Below, in pieces: positions 17,584-26,869 of a DNA stretch of 64,000 nt (within the stretch, counting starts at the first letter, position 1; each line of letters begins with the position of its first letter). The notes under the pieces were generated by a model, which was not told the DNA's origin, did not search any database, and saw only the letters and a program-made list of their open reading frames with translations. The position numbers and the translations under genes are program-made. Where the stretch lies: positions 1,302,001 to 1,366,000 of the forward strand of contig NZ_CP107996.1 in assembly GCF_036088315.1 (NCBI RefSeq). The letters run 5' to 3'. The DNA comes from Streptomyces sp. NBC_00344. Lineage in GTDB: Bacteria; Actinomycetota; Actinomycetes; Streptomycetales; Streptomycetaceae.

Positions 17584-18504
17584 CTACTTCAGCGCTCCTG
17601 CGGTCAGACCCGCCACGACCTGCCGCTGGAAGATGATGTACGCCGCCAGCACGGGCAGCATCGCCATCACGAGACCGGCGAAGAGTCCGGAGTAGTCCCC
17701 CTTGTAGCCCTGGCTCGTGGCCAGTTCGACCAGCCCCTGGGCAAGGACCCGCTTGTGCGGGTCGGTGTTGAGAACTGTCGGCAGCATGTACTGGTTCCAC
17801 TGCCCGAGGAAGTTGAAGATGCCCACGCTGATCAGGCCCGGTTTGGCCATCGGCAGCATGACCTGGAAGAAGGTCCGGGTGTGCGAGGCCCCGTCGATCA
17901 TCGCCGCTTCGGCTACTTCTCCCGGCAGCGTCCTGAAGAACGATGTGAGGAAGAAGACGGTGAACGGCAGCGAATACGCGACGTAGACCAGGATCAGCCC
18001 CTGGGTCGTGTTCAGCAGACCCATGTTGTTCATCACGAAGAACAGCGGGACCAGCGCCAGGATGATCGGGAAGCTCATCCCTCCCACGAAGAGGTAGTAG
18101 ATGAAGCGGTTCCCCGGGAAGTCGAAGCGGGCCAGTACATAGGCCGCCATGGAGCCGAGGAGCAGCGTCCCGAAGAGCGAGAAGCCCACCACCACGATGG
18201 TGTGCGCGAAATAGTCGCTCATGTGCGCCTGCCCCCAGGCGCGCGACCAGTTCTCGAAGTGCAGCCGGTCCGGAAGCTTCCAGGGCGCCGTGAGGATGTC
18301 GTGGTCGTTCTTGAAGGACGACATCACCGCCCAGACCAGCGGCACGACGACCAGGATCGCCCAGATGATCAGGATGCCGTGCGAGAAGACATTGAGGGTG
18401 CTGCCGGTGCGCCGCTCCGGGCCGGCAGCCGGGGGTGCCGTCGTGGTGACCGGCTCCTGGTCCTTGGTGACCTCGGCCGGAGGAGGGGTCTCAGTGGTTT
18501 TCAT
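17584..18504 (-). CDS. ngcG: N-acetylglucosamine/chitobiose ABC permease NgcG
   Basis: 306 aa, six membrane helices, and the CUT1 permease EAA loop (EVAEAAMIDGASHTRTF) that docks the ATPase. The N-terminal ~35 residues are Pro/Thr-rich and cytosolic. Start ATG 18504 overlaps the ngcF stop by one base (TGATG). It is the MalG-like half of the importer whose lipoprotein is NgcE. No ATPase gene is in the operon, as known for Streptomyces CUT1 systems that share MsiK encoded elsewhere. Substrate assignment rests on NgcE similarity and synteny with SCO6007. Confidence 0.88.
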   Translation of the reverse strand: MKTTETPPPAEVTKDQEPVTTTAPPAAGPERRTGSTLNVFSHGILIIWAILVVVPLVWAVMSSFKNDHDILTAPWKLPDRLHFENWSRAWGQAHMSDYFAHTIVVVGFSLFGTLLLGSMAAYVLARFDFPGNRFIYYLFVGGMSFPIILALVPLFFVMNNMGLLNTTQGLILVYVAYSLPFTVFFLTSFFRTLPGEVAEAAMIDGASHTRTFFQVMLPMAKPGLISVGIFNFLGQWNQYMLPTVLNTDPHKRVLAQGLVELATSQGYKGDYSGLFAGLVMAMLPVLAAYIIFQRQVVAGLTAGALK

Positions 18505-19427
18505 CAGAACTCCAGCCGCTCGCGCCGGCCCAGTCGCATCACGATGGCCGCGAAGCCGAGGGTGACGAGAAGGAGGGCCACGCCGATCGTTGTGGCGTAT
18601 CCGGCCTGGCCGTCACGGAACGCCGCTTGGTAGACGTACAGCGGCAGCACAGTGGTCGACTGAGCAGGACCGCCGGGCCCCACGCTCATGATCTGTACGG
18701 CTGCGAAGGCTTCCGCGCCGAGGGCCAGGATGCCCATGTAGACCCAACCCGACTGCACGGTGTCCCAGAGGAGCGGCAGGGTGATCCGGAAGAAGGTGGT
18801 GACCCGGCTCGCCCCGTCCAGCAGCGCCGCTTCGTAGAAGTCCTTCGGGATGGAGGCCATTCCGGCGGAGAACAGCACCACGAAGAAGCCGACCGATGAC
18901 CAGACCAGGACGGCCATGATGCACCAGAGGGCCAGATTCGGGTCGCCGAGCCAGTCCGGCTGGATGCTGCCGAGCCCGACCGCCTCCAGCGCGCCGTTGA
19001 TCACACCGCCGTTGGGGTTGTAGGCGAACCTGAACAGCAGGGCGACGATCGCGATCGACAGCACCTGCGGGAAGAAGTACGCGATCTTGTAGAACGCCGA
19101 TCCGGTGACGCCGGCGACGGCGGCGCCCTTACGGCGCCGCCCGCCGACGTTCAGCATGAAGGCGAAGAACAGTGCCAGGCCGAGCGTCACCAGCGGAAGC
19201 AGCAGCAGGAACAGCACGCTGTGCTCCAACGACTTCCAGAAAGTGTCGTCGTGGAGCATCCGGCTGTAGTTGTCGAAGCCGACCATCGCGAAGTCCGGGC
19301 TCAGACCGGTCCAGTCGGTGAACGAGTAGTAGATCGACTGGATGAACGGCCAGATGACGAAGATTGCGTACAACGCCAGTGGGAGCGTCAAAAACCCCAC
19401 AATGAACCCATACTTACCGTGTTGCAT
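18504..19427 (-). CDS. ngcF: N-acetylglucosamine/chitobiose ABC permease NgcF
   Basis: 307 aa, six membrane helices, MalF-like, starting at ATG 19427 (MQHGKYGFIVGF). The EAA loop reads FYEAALLDGASRVTTFF. It pairs with NgcG to form the channel for GlcNAc and N,N'-diacetylchitobiose released from chitin. It lies 49 nt after ngcE in one operon. Confidence 0.88.
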   Translation of the reverse strand: MQHGKYGFIVGFLTLPLALYAIFVIWPFIQSIYYSFTDWTGLSPDFAMVGFDNYSRMLHDDTFWKSLEHSVLFLLLLPLVTLGLALFFAFMLNVGGRRRKGAAVAGVTGSAFYKIAYFFPQVLSIAIVALLFRFAYNPNGGVINGALEAVGLGSIQPDWLGDPNLALWCIMAVLVWSSVGFFVVLFSAGMASIPKDFYEAALLDGASRVTTFFRITLPLLWDTVQSGWVYMGILALGAEAFAAVQIMSVGPGGPAQSTTVLPLYVYQAAFRDGQAGYATTIGVALLLVTLGFAAIVMRLGRRERLEF

Positions 19428-19476
19428 GGTTACCGACCCCGATCTTCCGGCGGGTGCCGCCGCTGGTGACGCGCGC

Positions 19477-20922
19477 TCACTGGTGCTTGTAGTGCTTGAT
19501 CGACTGGTCCTTGGCGGCCGCGTCGGCGTACGCCTGGCACTTCTTGACGGCCTCGGCCGGGGTCATGCGGCCGGCCATCATCTCGCCGAGCACCGACACA
19601 CCGATCTGCTCCTTCTGGAGCTTCACGTACCAGTCCTGCAGGCGCGGGTTGACCACGTTGTCGCCGGCCACCTTCAGGGCGTCGATGCCCGACTGCAGGG
19701 CGGTGGACAGCGTCAGGCCTTCGGTCCCGCCGTTGAAGGCCGAGAGCGACTTCACCTTGGTGGTGAAGTTCTTCGACGAGGCCTCGCTGAGCATGATGCG
19801 CAGCTGCTCCATGCCCGCTTCCGGGTTCTTCGCGTTCTTCGGCACGATGAAGGGCTCACCGCCGGCCGCCCAGATGGTGCCGTACGGCATCTTGTCCGAC
19901 GAATCGAGACTCGACGGCGCGCCGACCTTCATCTGGAAGTCCTTGGGCGTGGTCTTCGCGGCCTCGTTCTCCACCCAGGAACCGTTGGGGATGAAGAGCG
20001 CCTTGCCCTCGGTCCACGCGGTCTGCGACTGGATGTGGTCGATGCCGGGCGTGCCCTTGAGGATGTAGCCCTTCTTGAACAGCTCGTAGTACGCCTCGAA
20101 GCCTGCCTTGACGGCGGGGTCCTTCCAGGCGTTCGGCTCCAGGTTGTCGATCTTGTCGAGGACCTCGCGGCCACCGATCTTGCCGATGAAGGGGTAGAGC
20201 GAGAACGGGATGTAGTAGGGGTACTTGCCGGCGTAGGTCCAGCCCGCGATGCCCTTCTTCTTCGCCTTCGCGCAGACGGCGAGCATGTCGTCCCAGGTCT
20301 TGGGGTACTCGACGCCGAGCTTGTCCAGGGCGGTCTGCGAGTACCACACGCCGTAGACGGTGTACGCGTAGTTCATGATCCAGCACGGGTCGCCGTCGTA
20401 CTGGCCCATCTCGACGATGCCGGGACGCAGGGTGTCCCTGACCTTCTTGCTCGGGTCGTCGATGGACGGCGCGTCCAGCAGCGGGGTGAGGTCGGTCAGC
20501 TGCTTCTTGCCGACCAGGACGCCCATGTCCATCTGCTCGGCGCCCGAGTTGTCGATCAGGTCCGGCGGGGTGCCACCGTTGAACCGCGGCTGCAGTTCGG
20601 ACTGGATCTTCTGGGTCGACCCGAACTTGACCTTGGACTTCGGGTGGGCCTTCGTGTAGAGCGCCTCGGCGTCCTTGGCGTACTGGGTGCCGAACCCGCC
20701 GTCGAAGATGACCATCTCCATCGGAGCGGTCTCATTGATGCCGAGCGGGTTGCTCGCGCTCGTCTTGCCCTTCTTGACCTTGTCCTTGTTGCCGCTGTCG
20801 CTGCTCGCACATGCGGACAGGAAACTCATCGTCGGGACGGTGATCAGGCCGAGAGCGGCAGACCGCTTGATCAGATCACGACGGCCGAGGCCCTCATTGG
20901 TGCGGGCGGAGGTGGATCCCAT
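19477..20922 (-). CDS. ngcE: N-acetylglucosamine/chitobiose-binding lipoprotein NgcE
   Basis: 481 aa from ATG 20922, with GAGGA 7-8 nt upstream; the longer open frame is non-coding leader. The N-terminus is a twin-arginine signal (GRRDLIKRSA) ending in the lipobox FLSAC, so it is exported folded by Tat and lipidated. The body is a CUT1 solute-binding protein (GGTPPDLI, WTEGKALFIPNGSW). The leader and sequence resemble NgcE of S. olivaceoviridis and SCO6005. It binds GlcNAc and chitobiose outside the cell and passes them to NgcFG. A DasR-like site lies ~220 nt upstream. Confidence 0.88.
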   Translation of the reverse strand: MGSTSARTNEGLGRRDLIKRSAALGLITVPTMSFLSACASSDSGNKDKVKKGKTSASNPLGINETAPMEMVIFDGGFGTQYAKDAEALYTKAHPKSKVKFGSTQKIQSELQPRFNGGTPPDLIDNSGAEQMDMGVLVGKKQLTDLTPLLDAPSIDDPSKKVRDTLRPGIVEMGQYDGDPCWIMNYAYTVYGVWYSQTALDKLGVEYPKTWDDMLAVCAKAKKKGIAGWTYAGKYPYYIPFSLYPFIGKIGGREVLDKIDNLEPNAWKDPAVKAGFEAYYELFKKGYILKGTPGIDHIQSQTAWTEGKALFIPNGSWVENEAAKTTPKDFQMKVGAPSSLDSSDKMPYGTIWAAGGEPFIVPKNAKNPEAGMEQLRIMLSEASSKNFTTKVKSLSAFNGGTEGLTLSTALQSGIDALKVAGDNVVNPRLQDWYVKLQKEQIGVSVLGEMMAGRMTPAEAVKKCQAYADAAAKDQSIKHYKHQ

Positions 20923-21138
20923 GCTCAAGTCCTCGCCTTCTACAGGACTCAGGCGGTGTACCGGTCGCCCGTTGAGAATTCGCCTCAGGCGAAGGGCCCC
21001 GCCACCGCGGTCAGTTGAAGCTGGGTTGTACGTGGCTGCAGGAGGGAAGAATGAGAATTTGGATGAGGATGCCCTCAAGCTCCCCCACCCGATCCCGCCC
21101 CCCTGGACCGCTGCCGGAAAGCGGCTAGGCGGACGTCG

Positions 21139-21154
21139 ACAGGTATAGTCCACT
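21139..21154. promoter_or_regulatory. Candidate DasR-responsive element (dre)
   Basis: Read on the minus strand the site is AGTGGACTATACCTGT, matching 12 of 16 bases of the symmetric dre form AGTGGTCTAGACCACT. DasR is the GntR-family GlcNAc regulator of Streptomyces. Placement upstream of ngcE fits its known targets. Confidence 0.45.
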
Positions 21155-21352
21155 TCCCTTCAGCTGGGCAAGATCGAATGCATGGTTACGCGCCAGTCTT
21201 TCCCGAGTTGAGACCTCGCGGACATCCGGACGGCCTGTCCACCCCACCTCGCCCGTCACAGTGGGAGCGCGCCCTCTTCACTCGTCCGCACCACGCAACA
21301 CCCTTGACGCCACCCGTCACTTGCCTTCCTACTTGACCTTGCGCGACTCAGT

Positions 21353-21373
21353 GACAACGTTGTCCAAGCGCTT
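21353..21373. promoter_or_regulatory. LacI-type operator pair before the GH92 gene
   Basis: GACAACGTTGTC (21353-21364) is a perfect 12-bp palindrome of the kind used by Streptomyces LacI-family repressors. It is followed after one base by the perfect 8-bp palindrome AAGCGCTT (21366-21373). Both lie 22-42 nt before the GH92 start codon. Confidence 0.55.
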
Positions 21374-21394
21374 AGCCGAGAGGAAAGGCTCCTC

Positions 21395-24300
21395 ATGCAG
21401 ACCAGACCACGGCGCAGAGCCGGTTCGGCCGCCGCCCTGGTGGCGGCCGCTTTCGTACTCGTCGTGACGGCGCAGGGTGCCGCCGTCGCCGGGCCGGCCC
21501 ATCCGCACCCCGCGGACGAGGAGTTCACCTCCTCCTTCGAAGCGGGCCAACCGCAGCCGGATTGGCGCAATACCGTCGAAGTCGGCCCCGATGGGCACAA
21601 ACGCGCCTCCGGTATTGATGGCAACACGAATACCGGAATACCGGGCGATGTGACCGACCACGTGGTCGCTGTCCGGGCCAGTGACGAGAACTCGGGAGGC
21701 GGCGAGGGGAAGGGAAATCTCGTCGACATCGACCCGAGCACGAAATGGCTGGCCTTTCACCCCACCGCCTGGGTGGAGTTCGATCTCGACGAGGCGGTCA
21801 AGGTCACCCAGTACGCGATGACCTCCGCGAACGATCACGACGAGCGTGACCCCAAGGACTGGACCCTGCAGGGATCTGCCGACGGCAAGGACTGGAAGAC
21901 CCTGGACACCCGGCAGGGCGAGGGCTTCGACAAGCGTTTCCAGACCAGGACGTACGACAACACGGACGCGTCCACGGCGTACGCGCACTACCGGCTGAAC
22001 ATCACCGGAAACAACGGGGCCACCGACGCCACCCAGCTCGCCGACGTTCAGTTCTCGAACGGCGACACCAGCACGCCCGCACCCCAGGACATGATCACCA
22101 GGGTCGACAGCGGTCCGCTCTCGTCGCCGACCGCGAAGTCCGGCGCCGGGTACACCGGAATACGGTCGCTGCGCTACTCCGGTACGCAGAAGGGCGACGG
22201 CCGCGCCTACTCGTACAACAAGATCTTTGACGTCAACACCCGCATCTCCCGCGACACCGAGCTGTCGTACAAGGTCTTCCCCGAGATGAAGAAGACCGAC
22301 CTGAACTACCCCGCCACCGATGTGTCGGTCGATCTGGCCTTCACCGACGGCACCTACCTGAGCGATCTGAAAGCCACGGACACCAACGGCGGGGTGCTGA
22401 CCCCGCAGGGCCAGGGCGCGGCCAAGCGGCTCTACGTCAACCAGTGGAACCAGGTCGCCGCCCACATCGGAGATGTCGCGGCCGGCAAGACCGTCGACCG
22501 GATCCTGGTGGCGTACGACTCCCCCAAGGGCCCCGCCGTCTTCCGCGGCTGGATCGACGACATCTCGCTGAAGGCGAAGGCGCCGGAGAAGAAGCTCAGG
22601 CACCTCTCGGACTACGCCCTCACCACCAGGGGCACCAATTCGAGCGGCTCCTTCTCACGCGGCAACAACTTCCCGGCGACCGCCGTCCCCAACGGCTTCA
22701 ACTTCTGGACGCCGGTCACCGACGCGGGCTCCACCAGCTGGCTCTACAACTACGCGAACGGAAACAACGACGACAATCTGCCCACCATCCAGGCGTTCAG
22801 CGCCAGCCACGAGCCCAGCCCCTGGATGGGCGACCGGCAGACCTTCCAGCTGATGCCCTCGGTGGCCGCGGGCACCCCGGACGCCTCCCGTACCGCGCGG
22901 GAGCTTCCCTTCAAGCACGAGAACGAGGTCGCCAAGCCCCACTACTACGGCGTCACCTTCGAGAACGGCCTCAAGGCCGAGATGACGCCGACCGACCACG
23001 CGGCGATGATGCGGTTCACCTACCCCGGTGACAACGCCTCGATGATCTTCGACAACATCACCGATGACGGTGGTCTGACCCTCGACCCGAAGACCGGCTC
23101 GTTCAGCGGTTACTCGGATGTCAAGAGCGGTGGTTCGGCCGGCGCGACCCGGCTGTTCGTATACGGCGTCTTCGACACTCCGGTCACCGCGGGGTCCAAG
23201 CTCAGCGGCGGTGGCGGCGACAACGTCACCGGCTACATGCGCTTCAAGCCGGGCAAGAACCGCACGGTCACGCTGCGGATGGCGACCTCCCTCATCGGCC
23301 TGGACCAGGCGAAGGCCAATCTGTCCCAGGAGCTGCCCGCGTCGGCCGGCTTCGCGGGCACCGAGGCGAAGGCGCAGTCCCAGTGGGACAAGATCCTCGG
23401 CAAGATCGAGGTGGAGGGTGCGGGCCACGACCAGCTGACCTCGCTCTACTCCTCCCTCTACCGGCTGTACCTGTACCCGAACTCCGGCTCCGAGAAGGTC
23501 GGTTCGAAGACCCAGTACGCCAGCCCGTTCTCCGCGCACGCCGGTGAGAACACCCCGACCCACACCGGCGCGAAAGTCGTCGACGGTTCGGTGTACGTCA
23601 ACAACGGCTTCTGGGACACCTACCGGACGACGTGGCCCGCGTACTCCTTCCTCACCCCCAAGAAGGCGGGAACACTGGTCGACGGCTTCGTCCAGCAGTA
23701 CAAGGACGGCGGCTGGATCTCGCGCTGGTCGTCCCCCGGCTATGCCGACCTGATGACCGGCACCAGCTCGGACGTGGCCTTCGCGGACGCCTATGTGAAG
23801 GGCGTGAAGTTCGACGCCAAGGCGGCTTACGAGGCAGCCCTGAAGAACGCCACCGTCGTCCCGCCGTCCTCCGGCGTCGGCCGCAAGGGCATGGACACCT
23901 CACCGTTCCTCGGCTACGCGTCCACCGACACCCATGAGGGCATGTCCTGGTCGATGGAGGGCTACGTCAACGACTACGGCATCGCCCAGATGGGCAAGGC
24001 GCTCTACGCGAAGACCCACGAGGCCCGCTACAAGGAGGAATCCGACTACTTCCTCAACCGGGCGCAGAACTACGTCAAGCTGTTCGACCCCGAGGTCGGC
24101 TTCTTCCAGGGCAAGGACCTCAACGGCAAGTGGCGGCTGCCGGCCGACCAGTACGACCCGCGGGTCTGGGGCTACGACTACACGGAGACCGACGGCTGGG
24201 GTTATGCCTTCACCGCGCCGCAGGACTCACGTGGTCTGGCCAACCTCTACGGCGGCCGGGCGGGGCTCGCGAAGAAGCTGGACACCTACTTCTCCACCCC

Positions 24301-25219
24301 GGAGACGGCGTCCCAGGAGTTCGCGGGTTCGTACGGCGGCATCATCCACGAGATGACCGAGGCGCGTGACGTACGGATGGGCCAGTACGGCCACAGCAAC
24401 CAGGTCGCGCACCACGTCACCTACATGTACGACGCGGCGGGCGAGCCCTGGAAGACACAGGAGAAGGTCCGCGAGGTGCTCGGCCGGCTGTACACCGGCA
24501 GTGACATCGGGCAGGGCTATCACGGAGACGAGGACAACGGCGAGCAGTCGGCCTGGTACATCTTCTCCTCGCTGGGCTTCTACCCCCTGGTCATGGGCAG
24601 CGGTGAGTACGCCATCGGCTCACCGCAGTTCACGAAGGCCACCGTCCATCTCGACAACGGCCGCGACCTGGTGGTCAAGGCTCCGAAGAACAGCAACAAG
24701 AACATCTACATCCAGGGCCTGAAGGTCAACGGCAAGCAGTGGAAGTCCACTTCGCTGCCGAACGACCTGCTGTCCAAGGGCGGTGTGCTGGACTTCGACA
24801 TGGGCTCCAAGCCGTCGTCATGGGGTACGGGCAAGGACGCGGCACCGGTCTCCATCACCAAGGACGACAAGGTGCCGTCCCCGAAGGAGGACATGCTGAA
24901 GGGTGACGGCGCGCTCTTCGACAACACCTCCGCCACCTCGGCCACGGTCGACTCGGTGGACCTGCCGGTGGGGTCGGCCACGAAGGCGGTCCAGTACACG
25001 CTGACGTCGAGCGCGGCGGACAAGGCTCCGGCCGGCTGGGTCCTCCAGGGCTCGTCGGACGGCACCACCTGGAAGGACCTCGACAAGCGGTCCGCCCAGA
25101 CGTTCAGCTGGGACAAGCAGACCAGGGTGTTCTCGGTGCAGAAGCCGGGCACGTACGCGAAGTACCGGCTGGTGAGCACGGCGCCGGCGACCCTGGCGGA
25201 GATCGAGCTTCTCGGCTGA
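21395..25219 (+). CDS. Secreted GH92 alpha-mannosidase with flanking F5/8C-like domains
   Basis: 1274 aa. A Sec signal peptide (to ~32, AQGAAVAG) is followed by a discoidin/F5-8C-like carbohydrate-binding module (~110-227), a beta-sandwich and the GH92 catalytic domain. The latter shows GFWDTYRTTWP, TSSDVAF, GQYGHSNQVAHH and the hallmark GDEDNGEQSAWYIFSSLGF. A second F5/8C-like module ends the protein (~1185-1274). GH92 enzymes are calcium-dependent exo-alpha-mannosidases, often alpha-1,2, acting on N-glycans or yeast mannan. AGGAAAGG precedes ATG 21395. The gene stands alone with its own LacI-like operators and a terminator. Confidence 0.88.
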   Translation: MQTRPRRRAGSAAALVAAAFVLVVTAQGAAVAGPAHPHPADEEFTSSFEAGQPQPDWRNTVEVGPDGHKRASGIDGNTNTGIPGDVTDHVVAVRASDENSGGGEGKGNLVDIDPSTKWLAFHPTAWVEFDLDEAVKVTQYAMTSANDHDERDPKDWTLQGSADGKDWKTLDTRQGEGFDKRFQTRTYDNTDASTAYAHYRLNITGNNGATDATQLADVQFSNGDTSTPAPQDMITRVDSGPLSSPTAKSGAGYTGIRSLRYSGTQKGDGRAYSYNKIFDVNTRISRDTELSYKVFPEMKKTDLNYPATDVSVDLAFTDGTYLSDLKATDTNGGVLTPQGQGAAKRLYVNQWNQVAAHIGDVAAGKTVDRILVAYDSPKGPAVFRGWIDDISLKAKAPEKKLRHLSDYALTTRGTNSSGSFSRGNNFPATAVPNGFNFWTPVTDAGSTSWLYNYANGNNDDNLPTIQAFSASHEPSPWMGDRQTFQLMPSVAAGTPDASRTARELPFKHENEVAKPHYYGVTFENGLKAEMTPTDHAAMMRFTYPGDNASMIFDNITDDGGLTLDPKTGSFSGYSDVKSGGSAGATRLFVYGVFDTPVTAGSKLSGGGGDNVTGYMRFKPGKNRTVTLRMATSLIGLDQAKANLSQELPASAGFAGTEAKAQSQWDKILGKIEVEGAGHDQLTSLYSSLYRLYLYPNSGSEKVGSKTQYASPFSAHAGENTPTHTGAKVVDGSVYVNNGFWDTYRTTWPAYSFLTPKKAGTLVDGFVQQYKDGGWISRWSSPGYADLMTGTSSDVAFADAYVKGVKFDAKAAYEAALKNATVVPPSSGVGRKGMDTSPFLGYASTDTHEGMSWSMEGYVNDYGIAQMGKALYAKTHEARYKEESDYFLNRAQNYVKLFDPEVGFFQGKDLNGKWRLPADQYDPRVWGYDYTETDGWGYAFTAPQDSRGLANLYGGRAGLAKKLDTYFSTPETASQEFAGSYGGIIHEMTEARDVRMGQYGHSNQVAHHVTYMYDAAGEPWKTQEKVREVLGRLYTGSDIGQGYHGDEDNGEQSAWYIFSSLGFYPLVMGSGEYAIGSPQFTKATVHLDNGRDLVVKAPKNSNKNIYIQGLKVNGKQWKSTSLPNDLLSKGGVLDFDMGSKPSSWGTGKDAAPVSITKDDKVPSPKEDMLKGDGALFDNTSATSATVDSVDLPVGSATKAVQYTLTSSAADKAPAGWVLQGSSDGTTWKDLDKRSAQTFSWDKQTRVFSVQKPGTYAKYRLVSTAPATLAEIELLG

Positions 25220-25266
25220 GACCCGGGCACATCACCGTCCGGACCGTTCCGGGCGCGCTCACAGGA

Positions 25267-25296
25267 CGGGCCACTCGCGGCATCGCGGGTGGCCCG
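25267..25296 (+). terminator. Hairpin terminator after the GH92 gene
   Basis: CGGGCCACTCGCG (25267-25279) pairs with CGCGGGTGGCCCG (25284-25296) through a 13-bp stem with one G-U pair and a GCAT loop, 47 nt after the stop. Confidence 0.7.
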
Positions 25297-25492
25297 TTCT
25301 CGTGCGCCACCGTCTGCCGGGGCCGGGCTCAGGGAGCGCTCTCACCCCGTCGGCACGCTCCCCCTGTTCGGCCAGTCAGGGGGTATTCGATCAATCTGCG
25401 GCGTTTCTGCACCTTTTTGCGACATGAGGTGACATTGAGTTAGGCGATCGAGTGATCAGTATGACAATCATCTCGGCTTGAAGGAGCCCCGC

Positions 25493-26176
25493 ATGCCCAT
25501 CTCAGCCTACGTCCGCCTGCCCGGCGCCCGCACAGGCACCGCGGTCGCCGCAGCTCTCGCCGTCGCAGGATTCTCACTCGCCGGCGCGCCGGCCGCGTAC
25601 GCGGTCCCCGGCGACAGCGGTGATGTCACCGTCCAGCCGGCATCCCGCGCCGCCTACGGCCCCCACCGCGCCGCGGCGCCGGTCTGCAGATTCGTGCTGT
25701 CCGCGGCCAACTTCGAGTCGGTGCCCCTGGTCAACTGGACGATCACCGCTCGGCCTCCGTCGCCCATCACGGCCACCCTGACCGGGGCCATCTCGCTCGT
25801 GGACGGCAAGGGGCGCACCGAGGAGTACTCACTGCCGGACGGCACCTACGTTCTCAACTGGACGTTCCCCGGCGGTCTCTCCAAGCAGAAGACATTCGAG
25901 GTCGACTGCTCGCACCAGGGTGCCAACGGCCAGGAGGCGCGCGGCAAGCCCTGGTCGCCGGGGGGCCAGGAGCACAGCAGCTCCTGGGCAGGGCCGGAGC
26001 ACCGGCCGGACGGTGCGGTGCACGCGGGTGGCGGCGGTGTTCCCACCGCGGAGAGCAGCACGGCCGGAGGATCGGCGGCAGGGGTGACCACGGTGCTGGG
26101 TGCCGCGGCCGCCGCGGCGACCGGGCTGGTCTTCGTCCGCCGGGCAGCCCGCCGCCGTGCCCGTGGCGCCGCGTAA
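25493..26176 (+). CDS. Secreted, C-terminally anchored surface protein (putative sortase substrate)
   Basis: 227 aa from ATG 25493, with AAGGAG 6 nt upstream. A signal peptide (AVAGFSLAGAPAAYA) precedes a short domain with two cysteines and a beta-rich unit (PDGTYVLNWTFPGG). A Gly/Ser/Pro-rich spacer follows, then a hydrophobic stretch (AAGVTTVLGAAAAAATGLVF) and an Arg-rich tail. This is the layout of a cell-wall sorting signal, but no LPXTG or LAXTG motif is visible; VPTAES precedes the helix instead. The next gene is a class F sortase that overlaps its end, so the two likely form an enzyme-substrate pair. It could instead simply stay in the membrane. Confidence 0.6.
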   Translation: MPISAYVRLPGARTGTAVAAALAVAGFSLAGAPAAYAVPGDSGDVTVQPASRAAYGPHRAAAPVCRFVLSAANFESVPLVNWTITARPPSPITATLTGAISLVDGKGRTEEYSLPDGTYVLNWTFPGGLSKQKTFEVDCSHQGANGQEARGKPWSPGGQEHSSSWAGPEHRPDGAVHAGGGGVPTAESSTAGGSAAGVTTVLGAAAAAATGLVFVRRAARRRARGAA

Positions 26177-26858
26177 CGCCCCCTACCGGCGACGGCGGCG
26201 GGGCCCCAGTCGCGCATGCCGCCTCACCATGACGCTGTGTGTGACCTCAGCACTGGTGAGCGGCGTGGTCTGGGCGAGCAGGGACTCGGATCCGCCGACG
26301 GTCGACGCCGCCCACGGCACTCACGCCGCGGGCGGCGAGGGGGCGGCCGGGAACGCGAAGGGGAGGGCGGTGACGTCGGAGCGTGCGGCGCCGCAGTCAT
26401 CCTCCCCCGTCAGGAAACTCGCCATTCCCGCCATGGTGATCGAGGCCCCGGTCATCAGTCTGGGGCTCGACAGCAAGGGCCGTCTGGGCACTCCACCGCT
26501 GAGCAGACCCAAGGTCGTCGGCTGGTACCGGGGCGGTCCGGTACCCGGGGACATGGGAACAGCCGTGATCGTCGGCCACCGGGACACCAGGACCGGGCCC
26601 GCGATCTTCCTCAACCTCAACGCCCTGAACCGCGGGGATGCCGTCAACGTCGTCCGGTCGGACCACCGGACCGCGGTCTTCACCGTTGACACGGTGAAGA
26701 CGTACAAGAAGGAGGAGTTCCCCAGCGCCAAGGTGTACGGCGCGACGGGCCGCCCCGAACTGCGGTTGCTGACATGCGGCGGGAGCTTCGACAAGAAGTC
26801 CGGCTACTCGGCCAACGTGGTCGTCTTCGCCCACCTCAGCAACGTCAGGAATACCTGA
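26157..26858 (+). CDS. Class F sortase
   Basis: About 233 aa from GTG 26157 (start uncertain; no clear ribosome binding site, so coupling to the overlapping upstream gene is likely). A basic N-terminus and one membrane helix (MTLCVTSALVSGVVW) lead to the sortase barrel with KLAIPAMVIEAPV, catalytic His in IVGHRDT and catalytic Cys in LLTCGG; the usual Arg is missing from the expected C-terminal position (SANVVVFA), with R in GRPELRLL nearby. Class F sortases of actinobacteria attach secreted proteins to peptidoglycan. The adjacent anchored protein is the obvious client. Confidence 0.8.
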   Translation: MPVAPRNAPYRRRRRGPSRACRLTMTLCVTSALVSGVVWASRDSDPPTVDAAHGTHAAGGEGAAGNAKGRAVTSERAAPQSSSPVRKLAIPAMVIEAPVISLGLDSKGRLGTPPLSRPKVVGWYRGGPVPGDMGTAVIVGHRDTRTGPAIFLNLNALNRGDAVNVVRSDHRTAVFTVDTVKTYKKEEFPSAKVYGATGRPELRLLTCGGSFDKKSGYSANVVVFAHLSNVRNT

Positions 26859-26869
26859 CCCGGACGGTG

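Larger units (their letters stand above)
20923..21394. other. Divergent intergenic region between ngcE and the GH92 gene
   Basis: A 472-bp gene-free region carrying promoters for both directions. It holds the DasR-like element at 21139-21154 and a pair of palindromes at 21353-21373 just before the GH92 start. No small ORF with a convincing ribosome binding site was found in it. Confidence 0.6.
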
